From assembly GCF_009649635.1 (NCBI RefSeq), contig NZ_WJII01000001.1:620001-684000 (forward strand): a stretch of 64,000 nucleotides of DNA. The letters are read 5' to 3'. The DNA comes from Microbacterium sp. SYP-A9085. GTDB lineage: Bacteria; Actinomycetota; Actinomycetes; Actinomycetales; Microbacteriaceae. Position numbers and translations under genes: made by a program. The number at the start of each line of letters is the position of its first letter. Position 1 is the stretch's first letter. Positions 9,679-17,916 of the stretch are shown one piece after another. The notes below the pieces were generated by a model. It did not search any database. It was given only the letters and a program-made list of their open reading frames with translations, and was not told the DNA's origin.

Positions 9679-12614
9679 GCGCGTGCCCCCTGCGCCCGCT
9701 CCTCGTGCAGCTGCCGGTCCACTTCGGCGCCGAGGCTGCGCAGCACGTCCAGGACGAGACCGATCACCACGAGGTACACACCCACGTCGAAGATCGTCGA
9801 CGTCACGAACTCGAGGTGCCCGAGCACCGGGATGTCGGCGGTCAGCACCGCGCTGGTCAGCGGCGCCGCACCGAGGAACACCGGGATCACCGCGCACGCG
9901 ACGGCCAGCGCCATTCCGGCGCCCAGTAGCCGCCCGGCATCCGCGGGGGCGGCGGCGCCGAGCTCGTAGCGTCCGCCCGCGATGTACCGCATGACCAGCG
10001 CCATGCCCGCCACCAGTCCCCCGGCGAACCCGCCGCCGGGAAGGTTGTGCCCGGCGAACAGCAGGTACAGCGAGGCGACGATGATCGTGTGGAACAGGAC
10101 GCGCACTATCACCTCGAGCATGATCGAGCGCTCCCCCGCCCGCACCCGCCGGCCGCCGACGAGCCAGGCACGGCGCCCGCGCGAATGCTCGGTCTGCCGG
10201 CGCAGTCCGTCGTCGGTCTCGATGAGCAGGCGGCGGCTGCGCCCGACGTCCGCGGGCAGCGCCGACAGCGACGAGAGCAGGTCGGCGCGGTGCGTCACGA
10301 AGACGAGGGATGCCACGCCCGTCGCGGCGAGGATCAGGACGGACAGCTCGCCCATCGTGTCCCAGCCGCGCAGATCGACAAGCGCGACGTTCACCACGTT
10401 CCTGCCGTGCCCGAGCTCGTATGCGAGCTCGGGGAAGTTCGCCGAGACCGCGACCGCCTCGCGTGCCCCCGTCGCGACGACGGCGATCGCGGCCATCGTC
10501 ACGCCGACGGCGGCGCCCAGCACGGCCCGGCCGACGCGCCACACAGAGCGGTTGTGCGCGCCCATCCGCGACGTGAGCCGCCGCAGCACGAGCGCGAACG
10601 CCACCATCGTCACGGTCTCCACGAGCACCTGCGTGAGAGCGAGGTCGGGGGCGCCGCTGGTCGCGAACAGCACGACCATGCCGAGCCCGGTCGCCGAGAC
10701 CAGCACTATCCCCGTGTACCGCTTGCGCGCGCGGACGGCGACCAGCGCGGCGCCGATCATGAGCGGCGCCGCGAACAGCTGCGCCGGCGACTGCCAGGCG
10801 TCCAGCTGAGCGCGCCACGCCGGGCTCGCGACGAGTACGGTGCCCTCGGCGACGACGAAGACGACGAAGATGGTGCCGACGTAGATCGGCAGCGAGCCGC
10901 GCTGCGTCACGCGGGTGACCATGACCGACAGCCGGGCGATGCCCCGCAGCGCCCGGTTGTACGCCTCCGCGGCTGTGAACGGCAGCACCCGGGCGCGGGC
11001 GTCCCAGCGGACGGCGAGCCCGCCGGCGAACACGAGCGCCCCCACGGCGAGGGTGCCCAGCGAGATCCACAGCGGGATGCCGACGCCGTGCCAGAGCGCG
11101 AGGTGCGCGTGCGCCGCCGGCGCGATGCCGCCGGTGGCGTCCGGGAGGGTGTCGGCGTAGCGCGCGGCGAACGGGTCGATCCCGTTGATCACCACTCCCG
11201 CGACCACGGTGAGGCCCGCCAGCACGACCGGTCCGGCCAGGAAGCCGGCGGGCGGGCGCGGCCATGCCGTATCCGGAATATACCGATCCTGGCCGCCCGG
11301 GTCGGCGCGCTTGCGCCAGAAGGCGCCCCACACGAAGCGGGCGCCGTAGGCGGCCGTGAGCACGGAGCCCAGCACGACGCCGATCAGCGCGACGATCCCC
11401 CATCCGGCACCGCCCGCGGCCTCGTGCAGGAGCGCGTCGAGCACCCCTTCTTTCGCGGCGAACCCGATCGTGGGGATGACGCCGACCATCGAGCACACTG
11501 CCAGGATCGCGAACGTCGCGAGGACCGGCGTCTGCCGGCCGACGCCGCTGAGTTCGCGGATGTCGCGGGTGGACAGCTGGCGGTCGATGACGCCGACGAC
11601 GAGGAACAGGCTCGACTTGAACAGGGCGTGGCTGATCAACAGAGCGAGGCTCGCGAGTGCGACATTGCGCACGCCATAGCCGAGCACGGCCGTCAGGAAT
11701 CCGAGTTGGCTGACGGTGCCGAACGCGAGGATGCGCTTGAGGTCGGTCTCGCGCAGCGCCTGGATGCCGCCGAGCAGCATCGTGAAGATCCCGAGCGCGA
11801 TCAGGATCGGCCGCCAGGGGCCCGAAGTCGCGAACGCCGGGGCGAGCCGCGCGATCAGGTAGATGCCCGCCTTCACCATGGCGGCCGCGTGCAGGTAGGC
11901 GCTCACCGGGGTGGGCGCGGCCATCGCGCCGGGCAGCCAGAAGTGGAAGGGGAAGATCGCGGACTTGCTCAGCGCCCCCATCAGGATCAGCACTATCGCG
12001 GCATCCACGATCGGGCCGGTGGGGCGGTCCGCGATGATGCCGGACAGACTCGTGGTGCCGTCGGCGACCACGAGCAGCACGACGCCGACGAGCATGACGA
12101 GGCCGCCGACGGTCGTGACAAGCAGCGCCTGCAGGGCCGAACGGCGGCTCGCCCCGCGGCGGTGGTAGAACCCGATCAGCAGGTAGCTGAGGACGCTGGT
12201 GATCTCCCACAGCATCACGAGCACCACCATGTCGTCGATCAGGACGAGGCCGTACATGGCTCCCGCGAAGCCGAGCAGCACGGCGGCGAATTGCGGGATG
12301 CCGTCGAGGGACGCGCCGGCGAAGTACCACCGGCAGTACAGGAGCACCACCGCGCCGACACCGGTGACGATCAGCGCCATGAGCCAGCCCAGCGCGTCCA
12401 TCCGCATCGTGAGCCGGATGCCCAGGCTCGGCATCCATTCGTATGCCTCAGTTGGAATGCTCCCGGCGAGCACCGCCGGCGCCTGGAGCGCCGCGTGCAC
12501 GAGCGCAATCGCCGGCAGCGCCGCCGCCGCGTAGAACGCGCGTGGCCCCGCAATGCGCACCAGCCACGGCAGGAGCAGCGGCGACAGCGCGAACGCGGCG
12601 AGGAGGATCAGCAC
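9675..12614 (-). CDS. mrpA: Mrp Na+/H+ antiporter subunit A fused to subunit B
   Basis: This 979-residue protein is the large antiporter subunit. Residues 1 to about 730 are NuoL-like (GALSKSAIFPFHFWLPGAMAAPTPV, LKRILAFGTVSQLGFL, VSAYLHAAAMVKAGIYL, the latter with the conserved His-Ala-Ala and Lys). The segment around 600-770 is the MrpA-specific extension (GAPDLALTQVLVETVTMVAF). From about residue 825 it continues as an MnhB domain (MLEVIVRVLFHTIIVASLY, FAGHNLPGGGFAGGLVAG), so A and B are one polypeptide, as in many actinobacteria. The GTG at 12614 has AGGAGG eight bases upstream. It is the first gene of the operon and a possible -10 box lies at 12656-12651. Confidence 0.95.
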   Translation of the reverse strand: MLILLAAFALSPLLLPWLVRIAGPRAFYAAAALPAIALVHAALQAPAVLAGSIPTEAYEWMPSLGIRLTMRMDALGWLMALIVTGVGAVVLLYCRWYFAGASLDGIPQFAAVLLGFAGAMYGLVLIDDMVVLVMLWEITSVLSYLLIGFYHRRGASRRSALQALLVTTVGGLVMLVGVVLLVVADGTTSLSGIIADRPTGPIVDAAIVLILMGALSKSAIFPFHFWLPGAMAAPTPVSAYLHAAAMVKAGIYLIARLAPAFATSGPWRPILIALGIFTMLLGGIQALRETDLKRILAFGTVSQLGFLTAVLGYGVRNVALASLALLISHALFKSSLFLVVGVIDRQLSTRDIRELSGVGRQTPVLATFAILAVCSMVGVIPTIGFAAKEGVLDALLHEAAGGAGWGIVALIGVVLGSVLTAAYGARFVWGAFWRKRADPGGQDRYIPDTAWPRPPAGFLAGPVVLAGLTVVAGVVINGIDPFAARYADTLPDATGGIAPAAHAHLALWHGVGIPLWISLGTLAVGALVFAGGLAVRWDARARVLPFTAAEAYNRALRGIARLSVMVTRVTQRGSLPIYVGTIFVVFVVAEGTVLVASPAWRAQLDAWQSPAQLFAAPLMIGAALVAVRARKRYTGIVLVSATGLGMVVLFATSGAPDLALTQVLVETVTMVAFALVLRRLTSRMGAHNRSVWRVGRAVLGAAVGVTMAAIAVVATGAREAVAVSANFPELAYELGHGRNVVNVALVDLRGWDTMGELSVLILAATGVASLVFVTHRADLLSSLSALPADVGRSRRLLIETDDGLRRQTEHSRGRRAWLVGGRRVRAGERSIMLEVIVRVLFHTIIVASLYLLFAGHNLPGGGFAGGLVAGMALVMRYIAGGRYELGAAAPADAGRLLGAGMALAVACAVIPVFLGAAPLTSAVLTADIPVLGHLEFVTSTIFDVGVYLVVIGLVLDVLRSLGAEVDRQLHEERAQGARA

Positions 12615-12650
12615 GGGCTCGGCCTCCTCGCGGTTGGGGGTCAGCGTCCC

Positions 12651-12656
12651 ATTCTA
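12651..12656 (-). promoter_or_regulatory. Candidate -10 box (TAGAAT) of the mrp operon
   Basis: Reading the minus strand, TAGAAT fits TANNNT. It lies 36 bases before the mrpA GTG, leaving a short leader that contains the AGGAGG ribosome-binding site. No good -35 hexamer is visible. Confidence 0.4.
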
Positions 12657-12697
12657 GTTTCCGCGGGCCCCTCCTCCCGGACGGAATTCGTCGGGCG

Positions 12698-13732
12698 TCA
12701 GGCCGGCGCGGAGGTGTTGCCCGGGCGGAACGTGCACGTGAACCGGAAGGAGGCTGCCGCGCGGTCCTCGAGCATGGCGGCCACCGCCTGCCCGGCGGCC
12801 CGGCCCTTGTCGGCGGCGGGCTGGACCATCGTGGTCAGCTCGTACGGGGCGAGGCCATCGACGCTGATGCCGTCGAACCCGGTGACCGTGACATCCTGCG
12901 GCACCCGCAGCCCGGCCTCCTCCGCCGCGCGGATCACGCCGGCAGCGAGAAGGTCGCTCTGCGCGACGACGGCGGTCGGCCGAGCGGCCGGGTCGCCGAG
13001 CAGCACCCGTCCCGCAATGAGCCCCTCGTCGATCGAGCTGCCCCCGGCCGCGAACGCCGGGGCCTGGGGATAGACGTCGCGGAAGCCGTTCAGGCGGTCC
13101 TGCGTGACATCCACCGTGATCGCGTCGTCGGAGTGGAGCCACCCGCGTTCACCGGTCGCGTCGCGCGGCAGCGTCACGGCGGCGACGCGCTCGTGTCCGA
13201 GCGAGCGCACATGCCGGGCTATCTGGCCCTGCGCCTCACGGTTGTCGAGCCCTATCTGCGGCACGCCCTCCCCCGCGTCGCCCTCGATCACCACGACCGG
13301 GATGCCGCGCCCGTGCAGGATCGCCAGGCTGTCGCGCATCCGCGGATTGCAGCCGACGAGCACCGCGGCATCCAGCGGCGCCGACACGAGCGTGGGCTCG
13401 CGGTCTTCGTCGTCGCGCAGGAGCAGCAAGGCGGCGCCGAGCGATGCCACACCGTCCGCGATGCCGTCCATCATCAGCCGGGTGACCGGGTCCAGGAACA
13501 CCGTGCCCAGCGGCCCCTGGAACACGACCCCGACGATGCCACTGCGCCCGCGGCGCAGTGACGCGGCCCGCGGGTCCGGCCCGGTGTAGCCGAGCTCCGC
13601 CGCCGCGGCGAGCACGCGGGCCCGGGCGGCATCGGACACCGGCGTCTTGCCGCTGAACACGACGGACGCCGTCGACGACGCCACGCCGGCGGCGCGGGCG
13701 ACGTCGGCGAGCGTGGCTCTGCGAGAGGTCAT
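12698..13732 (-). CDS. LacI-family transcriptional regulator
   Basis: This 344-residue repressor or activator has a textbook LacI helix-turn-helix at the N-terminus (ATLADVARAAGVASSTASVVFSGK) with hinge helix near residues 50-60. A periplasmic-binding-protein-like effector domain follows (GIVGVVFQGPLG, PVVVIEGD, RPTAVVAQSDLLAAGVI, DVTVTGFDGI). It is divergent from the MFS permease gene at 13790, and a 14-bp perfect palindrome lies between the two starts, so it most likely controls that permease and itself. The effector is probably a sugar or related small molecule. The ATG at 13732 gives the family-conserved N-terminus; a TAGCAT box ends seven bases before it, so its own mRNA may be nearly leaderless. 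Confidence 0.9.
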   Translation of the reverse strand: MTSRRATLADVARAAGVASSTASVVFSGKTPVSDAARARVLAAAAELGYTGPDPRAASLRRGRSGIVGVVFQGPLGTVFLDPVTRLMMDGIADGVASLGAALLLLRDDEDREPTLVSAPLDAAVLVGCNPRMRDSLAILHGRGIPVVVIEGDAGEGVPQIGLDNREAQGQIARHVRSLGHERVAAVTLPRDATGERGWLHSDDAITVDVTQDRLNGFRDVYPQAPAFAAGGSSIDEGLIAGRVLLGDPAARPTAVVAQSDLLAAGVIRAAEEAGLRVPQDVTVTGFDGISVDGLAPYELTTMVQPAADKGRAAGQAVAAMLEDRAAASFRFTCTFRPGNTSAPA

Positions 13733-13739
13733 CGCCTCG

Positions 13740-13745
13740 ATGCTA
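13740..13745 (-). promoter_or_regulatory. -10 box (TAGCAT) of the LacI-family gene
   Basis: On the minus strand TAGCAT is followed by seven bases and the ATG at 13732. This is one base longer than the six-base spacing seen at other genes here, still consistent with a transcript that starts at the start codon. Confidence 0.45.
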
Positions 13746-13763
13746 CCGGTCAGGCGCTCGATT

Positions 13764-13777
13764 TCGAATCGATTCGA
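13764..13777. promoter_or_regulatory. Perfect palindrome, probable LacI-family operator
   Basis: TCGAATCGATTCGA is a 14-bp perfect palindrome with a central CG, the layout of LacI-family operators. It abuts the -10 box (13778-13783) of the rightward MFS gene, so binding would block that promoter. It lies 32 bases upstream of the LacI start codon and could also cover that gene's -35 region. Confidence 0.72.
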
Positions 13778-13783
13778 TACACT
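13778..13783 (+). promoter_or_regulatory. -10 box (TACACT) of the MFS gene, leaderless
   Basis: TACACT is followed by six bases (GAGCGG) and the GTG at 13790, so the transcript should begin at the start codon. It directly abuts the 14-bp palindrome. Confidence 0.55.
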
Positions 13784-13789
13784 GAGCGG

Positions 13790-15040
13790 GTGGACCTCGC
13801 CCTCACTCACGCGCAGCTCGTGCGCTGGCGCACCGCGATCTTCGCGATCTTCACCGCCAGTGGCCTCAGCATCGCGACGTGGTCCTCGCGCGTGCCCGCG
13901 ATCCGCGACGCGCTGCAGATAAGCCGCACGGATGTCGGCTTGATGCTCCTGGTCGGCGGCGTGGCATCCATCCTCGGACTGTCGATGAGCTCGATCTTCC
14001 TCGCCCGCTGGGGGGCGCGACGCGCGATGCTGACGATGATGGCCACGTTCGCGACCGGCGTCGCCGTGATCGGCGTCGGCACCGACATCCTGCACTCGTG
14101 GCCGGTCGTGACCGCGGGGCTCGTGCTGTGGGGGTTCGGGAATGGGTGCCTGGACGTCATGATGAACGTCGAGGGCGCCGCGATCGAGAAGCATGTGGGC
14201 AAGACGCTCCTGCCGCTGTTCCACGCGTTCTTCAGCTTCGGCACGGTGATCGGCGCGGGCCTGGGCGCGGGCGCGATAGCCCTTGGCATGGCCCCGGGCA
14301 CGCACCTGCCGATCGTCGCCCTCATCATCGTCGTCGTGGCGGTGGTCGCCATCGCGAACGTGCCCCGGCGCGAGGCCGCGATGGACGCCCCGGATGCCGC
14401 CGCACAGCGGGTCGGCTGGCGCGAACGCCTGCACGTGGCGCTGTCGGCATGGCGCGAGCCGCGCACGTACGCGCTCGGCCTCATCATGCTCGGCATGGCG
14501 TTCGCCGAAGGGGGCGCGAACGACTGGCTCGCCCTCGGCGTCGTGGACGGCCACGCCGCGAACGAGGCAATGGGTGCGGCGGCCCTCGCGACGTTCTCGG
14601 TGTGCATGACCGTCGTGCGCGTCCTCGGCGGCCCGCTCGTGGACCGCATCGGCCGGGTCGCGACCCTGCGGGTGCTCGCGGTGCTCGCCGCGGCCGGATT
14701 GCTGCTGTTCATCCTCGCCCCGAACCTGCCGCTCGTGTTCGTGGGCGCCGCCCTGTGGGGGATGGGCGCGTCGCTGGGCTTCCCGCTCGGGATGTCGGCG
14801 GCCGCCGACGACCCCGCGAAGGCCGCAGCGCGGGTCAGCGCCGCCGCGACGATCGGCTACGTCGCGTTCCTCGCGGGACCGCCCGCGCTCGGCTTCGTCA
14901 GCGACCACATCGGGCTGCTGAACACGCTGTACGTCATCGTCGCGCTGATAGTGCTGTCGGGCTTCGCCTCCGGAGCCGCCCGGCCGATCGCCGGGGCCCG
15001 GGTCGGCGCCGGCCAGACCGCCGAGCCTTCCGCGGACTGA
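13790..15040 (+). CDS. MFS permease (YbjJ/FucP-like)
   Basis: This 416-residue transporter shows twelve hydrophobic segments. Sequence features resemble the YbjJ and fucose-permease branch of the major facilitator superfamily: an N-terminal RWRTAIFAIFTASGLSIATWSSRVPAIRD, the GNGCLDVMMNVEGAAIEKH block in helix 4, and LFHAFFSFGTVIGAGLGA. The cargo cannot be told from sequence, but control by the adjacent LacI regulator suggests a sugar or sugar derivative. The GTG start at 13790 lies six bases after a -10 box. The gene ends 13 bases from the convergent MFS gene. Confidence 0.85.
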   Translation: MDLALTHAQLVRWRTAIFAIFTASGLSIATWSSRVPAIRDALQISRTDVGLMLLVGGVASILGLSMSSIFLARWGARRAMLTMMATFATGVAVIGVGTDILHSWPVVTAGLVLWGFGNGCLDVMMNVEGAAIEKHVGKTLLPLFHAFFSFGTVIGAGLGAGAIALGMAPGTHLPIVALIIVVVAVVAIANVPRREAAMDAPDAAAQRVGWRERLHVALSAWREPRTYALGLIMLGMAFAEGGANDWLALGVVDGHAANEAMGAAALATFSVCMTVVRVLGGPLVDRIGRVATLRVLAVLAAAGLLLFILAPNLPLVFVGAALWGMGASLGFPLGMSAAADDPAKAAARVSAAATIGYVAFLAGPPALGFVSDHIGLLNTLYVIVALIVLSGFASGAARPIAGARVGAGQTAEPSAD

Positions 15041-15053
15041 GCTGCGGACGCCG

Positions 15054-16439
15054 TCAGGCCTGTCGGCGCAGGGCGGATGCCGCCAGGAGCGCGACGACGA
15101 GGTGCACGACGGCCGCTCCGCCCGCGACGAGCGTGACCACGACCCAGGCTGCGGCATCGACGCCGCCGGACAGCGTCCGCCCCAGCACCACTGTCGCCGC
15201 GATGGCACCCAGGTAGCGCATGGACTGCAGCAGCCCGGACGCCACGCCCACCCCGTCCGGCGGGGCCACCCGCCGCGCCGCCTCCGTCATCACGAGCGAC
15301 CCCATGCAGTACGGCACGCCCATCACGGCCGTCAGCAGCAGGATCGGCACCGGCGCGGTGCTCACCGCACCCACGCCGAGCGCGGCGGCCGACACCAGCA
15401 GCAGGACGGCGGTCGCCACCAGTACCGGCGCCAGCCCGCGCCGCTCGATTGTGCGCGCCACCCACGGGGCGAGGATGATCATCATCGCCGACAGCGGGAG
15501 GATGAGCAGGCCGACGACGGCCGTCGAGTACCCGCCGTGCTCTTCCAGCAGCTGCGGCAGTCCGAACAGCGCGAGGTAGTACAGCACGCAGAATGCGGTG
15601 AATGCGGCGTACGTCCACACCAGGGCGGGGTTCGCCGCGATCAGCCGCACATCGATGAACGGGACTCGGGCCCGGAGCTCGCGGACCACGAACCCCGCGA
15701 GCGCGACCACGCCGATGCCGATGAGCACCCACGTCCCCTCGCCTCCGGCGCCGAGGACCACCAGCAGCAGCGCCACCGTCCCGATGCCGAACGCGAGCAC
15801 CCCGGCGGGGTCCAGCACCCGCAGCACGGCCGCGGGTGTGACGGTCGTGCGCACGACGTCCTTCGGGGCGAGCACGGCGACGCTGATGAGGGCCGCAAGC
15901 GTGAGGGGAACGTTCACGAAGAAGATCGCCGGCCACCCGCCCAGCGCTATCAGCAGGCCGCCCACGACGGGGCCGAGGGAGGCCGCCGTGGTGTTCGTGA
16001 TCTGGATGCGCGCGAGCAGTCGCGGCGGGGTCGTCCGGCCCATCTCGGCGAGCGGCGCCAACAGCGCGATGGCGGCGGGAAACGCCACCGAGCTGCCGAT
16101 CGCCATCGCCCCGCGCGCCACGAGGACGAGGCCGTATCCGCCCAGCGGCGCGACCGCCCCGGCCACGCCCACCACCACCATCCCGGCGAGGAACGTGCGG
16201 CGGGCTCCGAACGCGTCGATCACGCGACCCATCAGCGGGTTTCCGACGATCGACGCTATGTAGAAGACAGTGATCACCCAGGTGACCTCGACGACGCCGA
16301 TCTGGAAGTCCTGCTGGAGGGCGACCAGCGCGACGGCCACCATGGAGGAGTTCAGCGGATTCAGTGCCGTGCCGAGACTGAGCGCGGCGATCGTCCATCC
16401 CACGCGCCGCTCCGCCGCATCCGCGGTTCCCGAACCCAC
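15054..16439 (-). CDS. MFS drug:H+ antiporter-type exporter (DHA2-like)
   Basis: This 461-residue protein has about 14 hydrophobic segments, the number expected in the DHA2 (EmrB/QacA) branch. It has the motif C-like helix TTAASLGPVVGGLLIALGGWPAIFFVNVPL, and motif A-like GRVIDAFGARRTF between helices 2 and 3. Such proteins usually expel hydrophobic toxic compounds with the proton gradient. The GTG start at 16439 follows the previous gene of the leftward operon by 51 bases, so it may be its last member, although a promoter of its own cannot be excluded. Confidence 0.82.
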   Translation of the reverse strand: MGSGTADAAERRVGWTIAALSLGTALNPLNSSMVAVALVALQQDFQIGVVEVTWVITVFYIASIVGNPLMGRVIDAFGARRTFLAGMVVVGVAGAVAPLGGYGLVLVARGAMAIGSSVAFPAAIALLAPLAEMGRTTPPRLLARIQITNTTAASLGPVVGGLLIALGGWPAIFFVNVPLTLAALISVAVLAPKDVVRTTVTPAAVLRVLDPAGVLAFGIGTVALLLVVLGAGGEGTWVLIGIGVVALAGFVVRELRARVPFIDVRLIAANPALVWTYAAFTAFCVLYYLALFGLPQLLEEHGGYSTAVVGLLILPLSAMMIILAPWVARTIERRGLAPVLVATAVLLLVSAAALGVGAVSTAPVPILLLTAVMGVPYCMGSLVMTEAARRVAPPDGVGVASGLLQSMRYLGAIAATVVLGRTLSGGVDAAAWVVVTLVAGGAAVVHLVVALLAASALRRQA

Positions 16440-16490
16440 GTCTCGATCCTGGCAGAGACCCCTGCCGAGGAACGACGCGGCCGGCCGGCG

Positions 16491-17915
16491 TCAGGCGGCG
16501 GCGCGCGAAAGCGCTTCGACGGCAGGTGTGCGGTCCCGAGACATCCCGCACGCACCCAGCAGGTGGATGACGGCGAACACGGCGACGACGGCGAACACCG
16601 CAATCGTGGCCTGCAGGACTGCGGCCGGATCCTGCCGGCCCGCGCCGCCGCTTTCGAGGATCGACTTCGCGACCGCTCCCAGGACGGCCACGCCGACCGC
16701 CTGGCCCAGTGTGCGGAAGAAGGTGACGAGGCCGGTGACCACGCCGCGCTGCTCCCATGGCACGCTCTCCTGCACGGCGACCAGGCCTGGGATCGTGGTG
16801 AATCCGAACCCCACCCCGACCAGCGCCGCGCACACGGCGACGGTCCACACCGAAGGGAACGGGGCGAGCGCCGCCAGCCCGACGGCGCCGGCGAGCGCTA
16901 TCGCCGCGCCGAGGACCGTCGTCCTCCGCACGCCCCACCGAAGATACAGGGTCGCCGCGAGCGCGGACGAGGCCGGTGTGCCGATCGCCATGGTCGCCAC
17001 CGCGACACCGGCCCACACCGGGGAGACGCCGGCCGCGACCTGCAGGTACGTCGGCGCGAATGCGGTCAGGCCCACCATGATGCCGCCCATCATGACGCCG
17101 AGGATCGCCAGCATCACGACCAGTCGCTGCCGAAACAGCCCCAGGGGGATCACCGGCTCCGCGGCGCGCGTCTCGCGCACGAGGAACAGGCACATCAGCA
17201 CTACCCCGCCGCCGAACACCCCGACGCTCGTCGGCGACATCCACTCCCAGGCATCCCCGCCCTCGAGCAGGCCGAGGATCAGGAGCGTGAGCCCACCGGT
17301 CACCAGCACCGCGCCGGGCACGTCGATGCGGTGTGCGCGCCGGCTGATCTTCTCGCGGAGATTGCGGTGGATGAGCCAGGCCGCCACGAGGCCCAGCGGG
17401 AGGTTGATGAGGAAGACGAGCCGCCACAGGTCGAACATGGCGAAGATTCCCCCGACGGCGGGACCGATCACGGATGCCGTCGCCAGCGTGACCGCGAGGT
17501 ATCCCTGCACCCGCGCGCGCTCGGTGCGCTCGTACAGGTCGCCGATCACGGTCAGCGCCAGCGGCTGGATCGATCCGCCGCCGAGCGCCTGCACGACGCG
17601 GAACACTATGAGCGACGGCATGCTCCACGCGAGGCCGCAGAGCACGGATCCCAGGATGAACACGGCCAGTCCGAACAGCAGCAGCCGCTTGCGGCCGATG
17701 GTGTCGGCGAGCTTGGAGAACACCGGCACCGTGACCGTCATCGTCAGCAGGTACGCCGAGAACAGCCACGGGAACGACGCGAACCCGCCGATGTCCGCCA
17801 CTATCGACGGCACCGCGGTCGAGATGACCCACGCCGACATCCCGATCAGGAACGTCGCGACCAGCAGCGCGAGCAGTGCAGGTCCGCGCTGCTCGCGCAA
17901 TCCGACCGCCGCCAC
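16491..17915 (-). CDS. MFS drug:H+ antiporter-type exporter (EmrB/QacA family)
   Basis: This 474-residue DHA2 transporter has a motif A (SKLADTIGRKRLLLFG), motif B-like RVVQALGGGSIQPLALTVIGD, motif C (ASVIGPAVGGIFAMFDLWRLVFLINLPLG) and fourteen predicted helices. Its start is one base after the stop of the thiamine-diphosphate enzyme gene, so the two are almost certainly co-transcribed. In that setting it could export an aldehyde, acid or a toxic by-product of the pathway, or import the substrate; the direction is inferred from family habit only. Confidence 0.88.
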   Translation of the reverse strand: MAAVGLREQRGPALLALLVATFLIGMSAWVISTAVPSIVADIGGFASFPWLFSAYLLTMTVTVPVFSKLADTIGRKRLLLFGLAVFILGSVLCGLAWSMPSLIVFRVVQALGGGSIQPLALTVIGDLYERTERARVQGYLAVTLATASVIGPAVGGIFAMFDLWRLVFLINLPLGLVAAWLIHRNLREKISRRAHRIDVPGAVLVTGGLTLLILGLLEGGDAWEWMSPTSVGVFGGGVVLMCLFLVRETRAAEPVIPLGLFRQRLVVMLAILGVMMGGIMVGLTAFAPTYLQVAAGVSPVWAGVAVATMAIGTPASSALAATLYLRWGVRRTTVLGAAIALAGAVGLAALAPFPSVWTVAVCAALVGVGFGFTTIPGLVAVQESVPWEQRGVVTGLVTFFRTLGQAVGVAVLGAVAKSILESGGAGRQDPAAVLQATIAVFAVVAVFAVIHLLGACGMSRDRTPAVEALSRAAA

Positions 17916-17916
17916 C

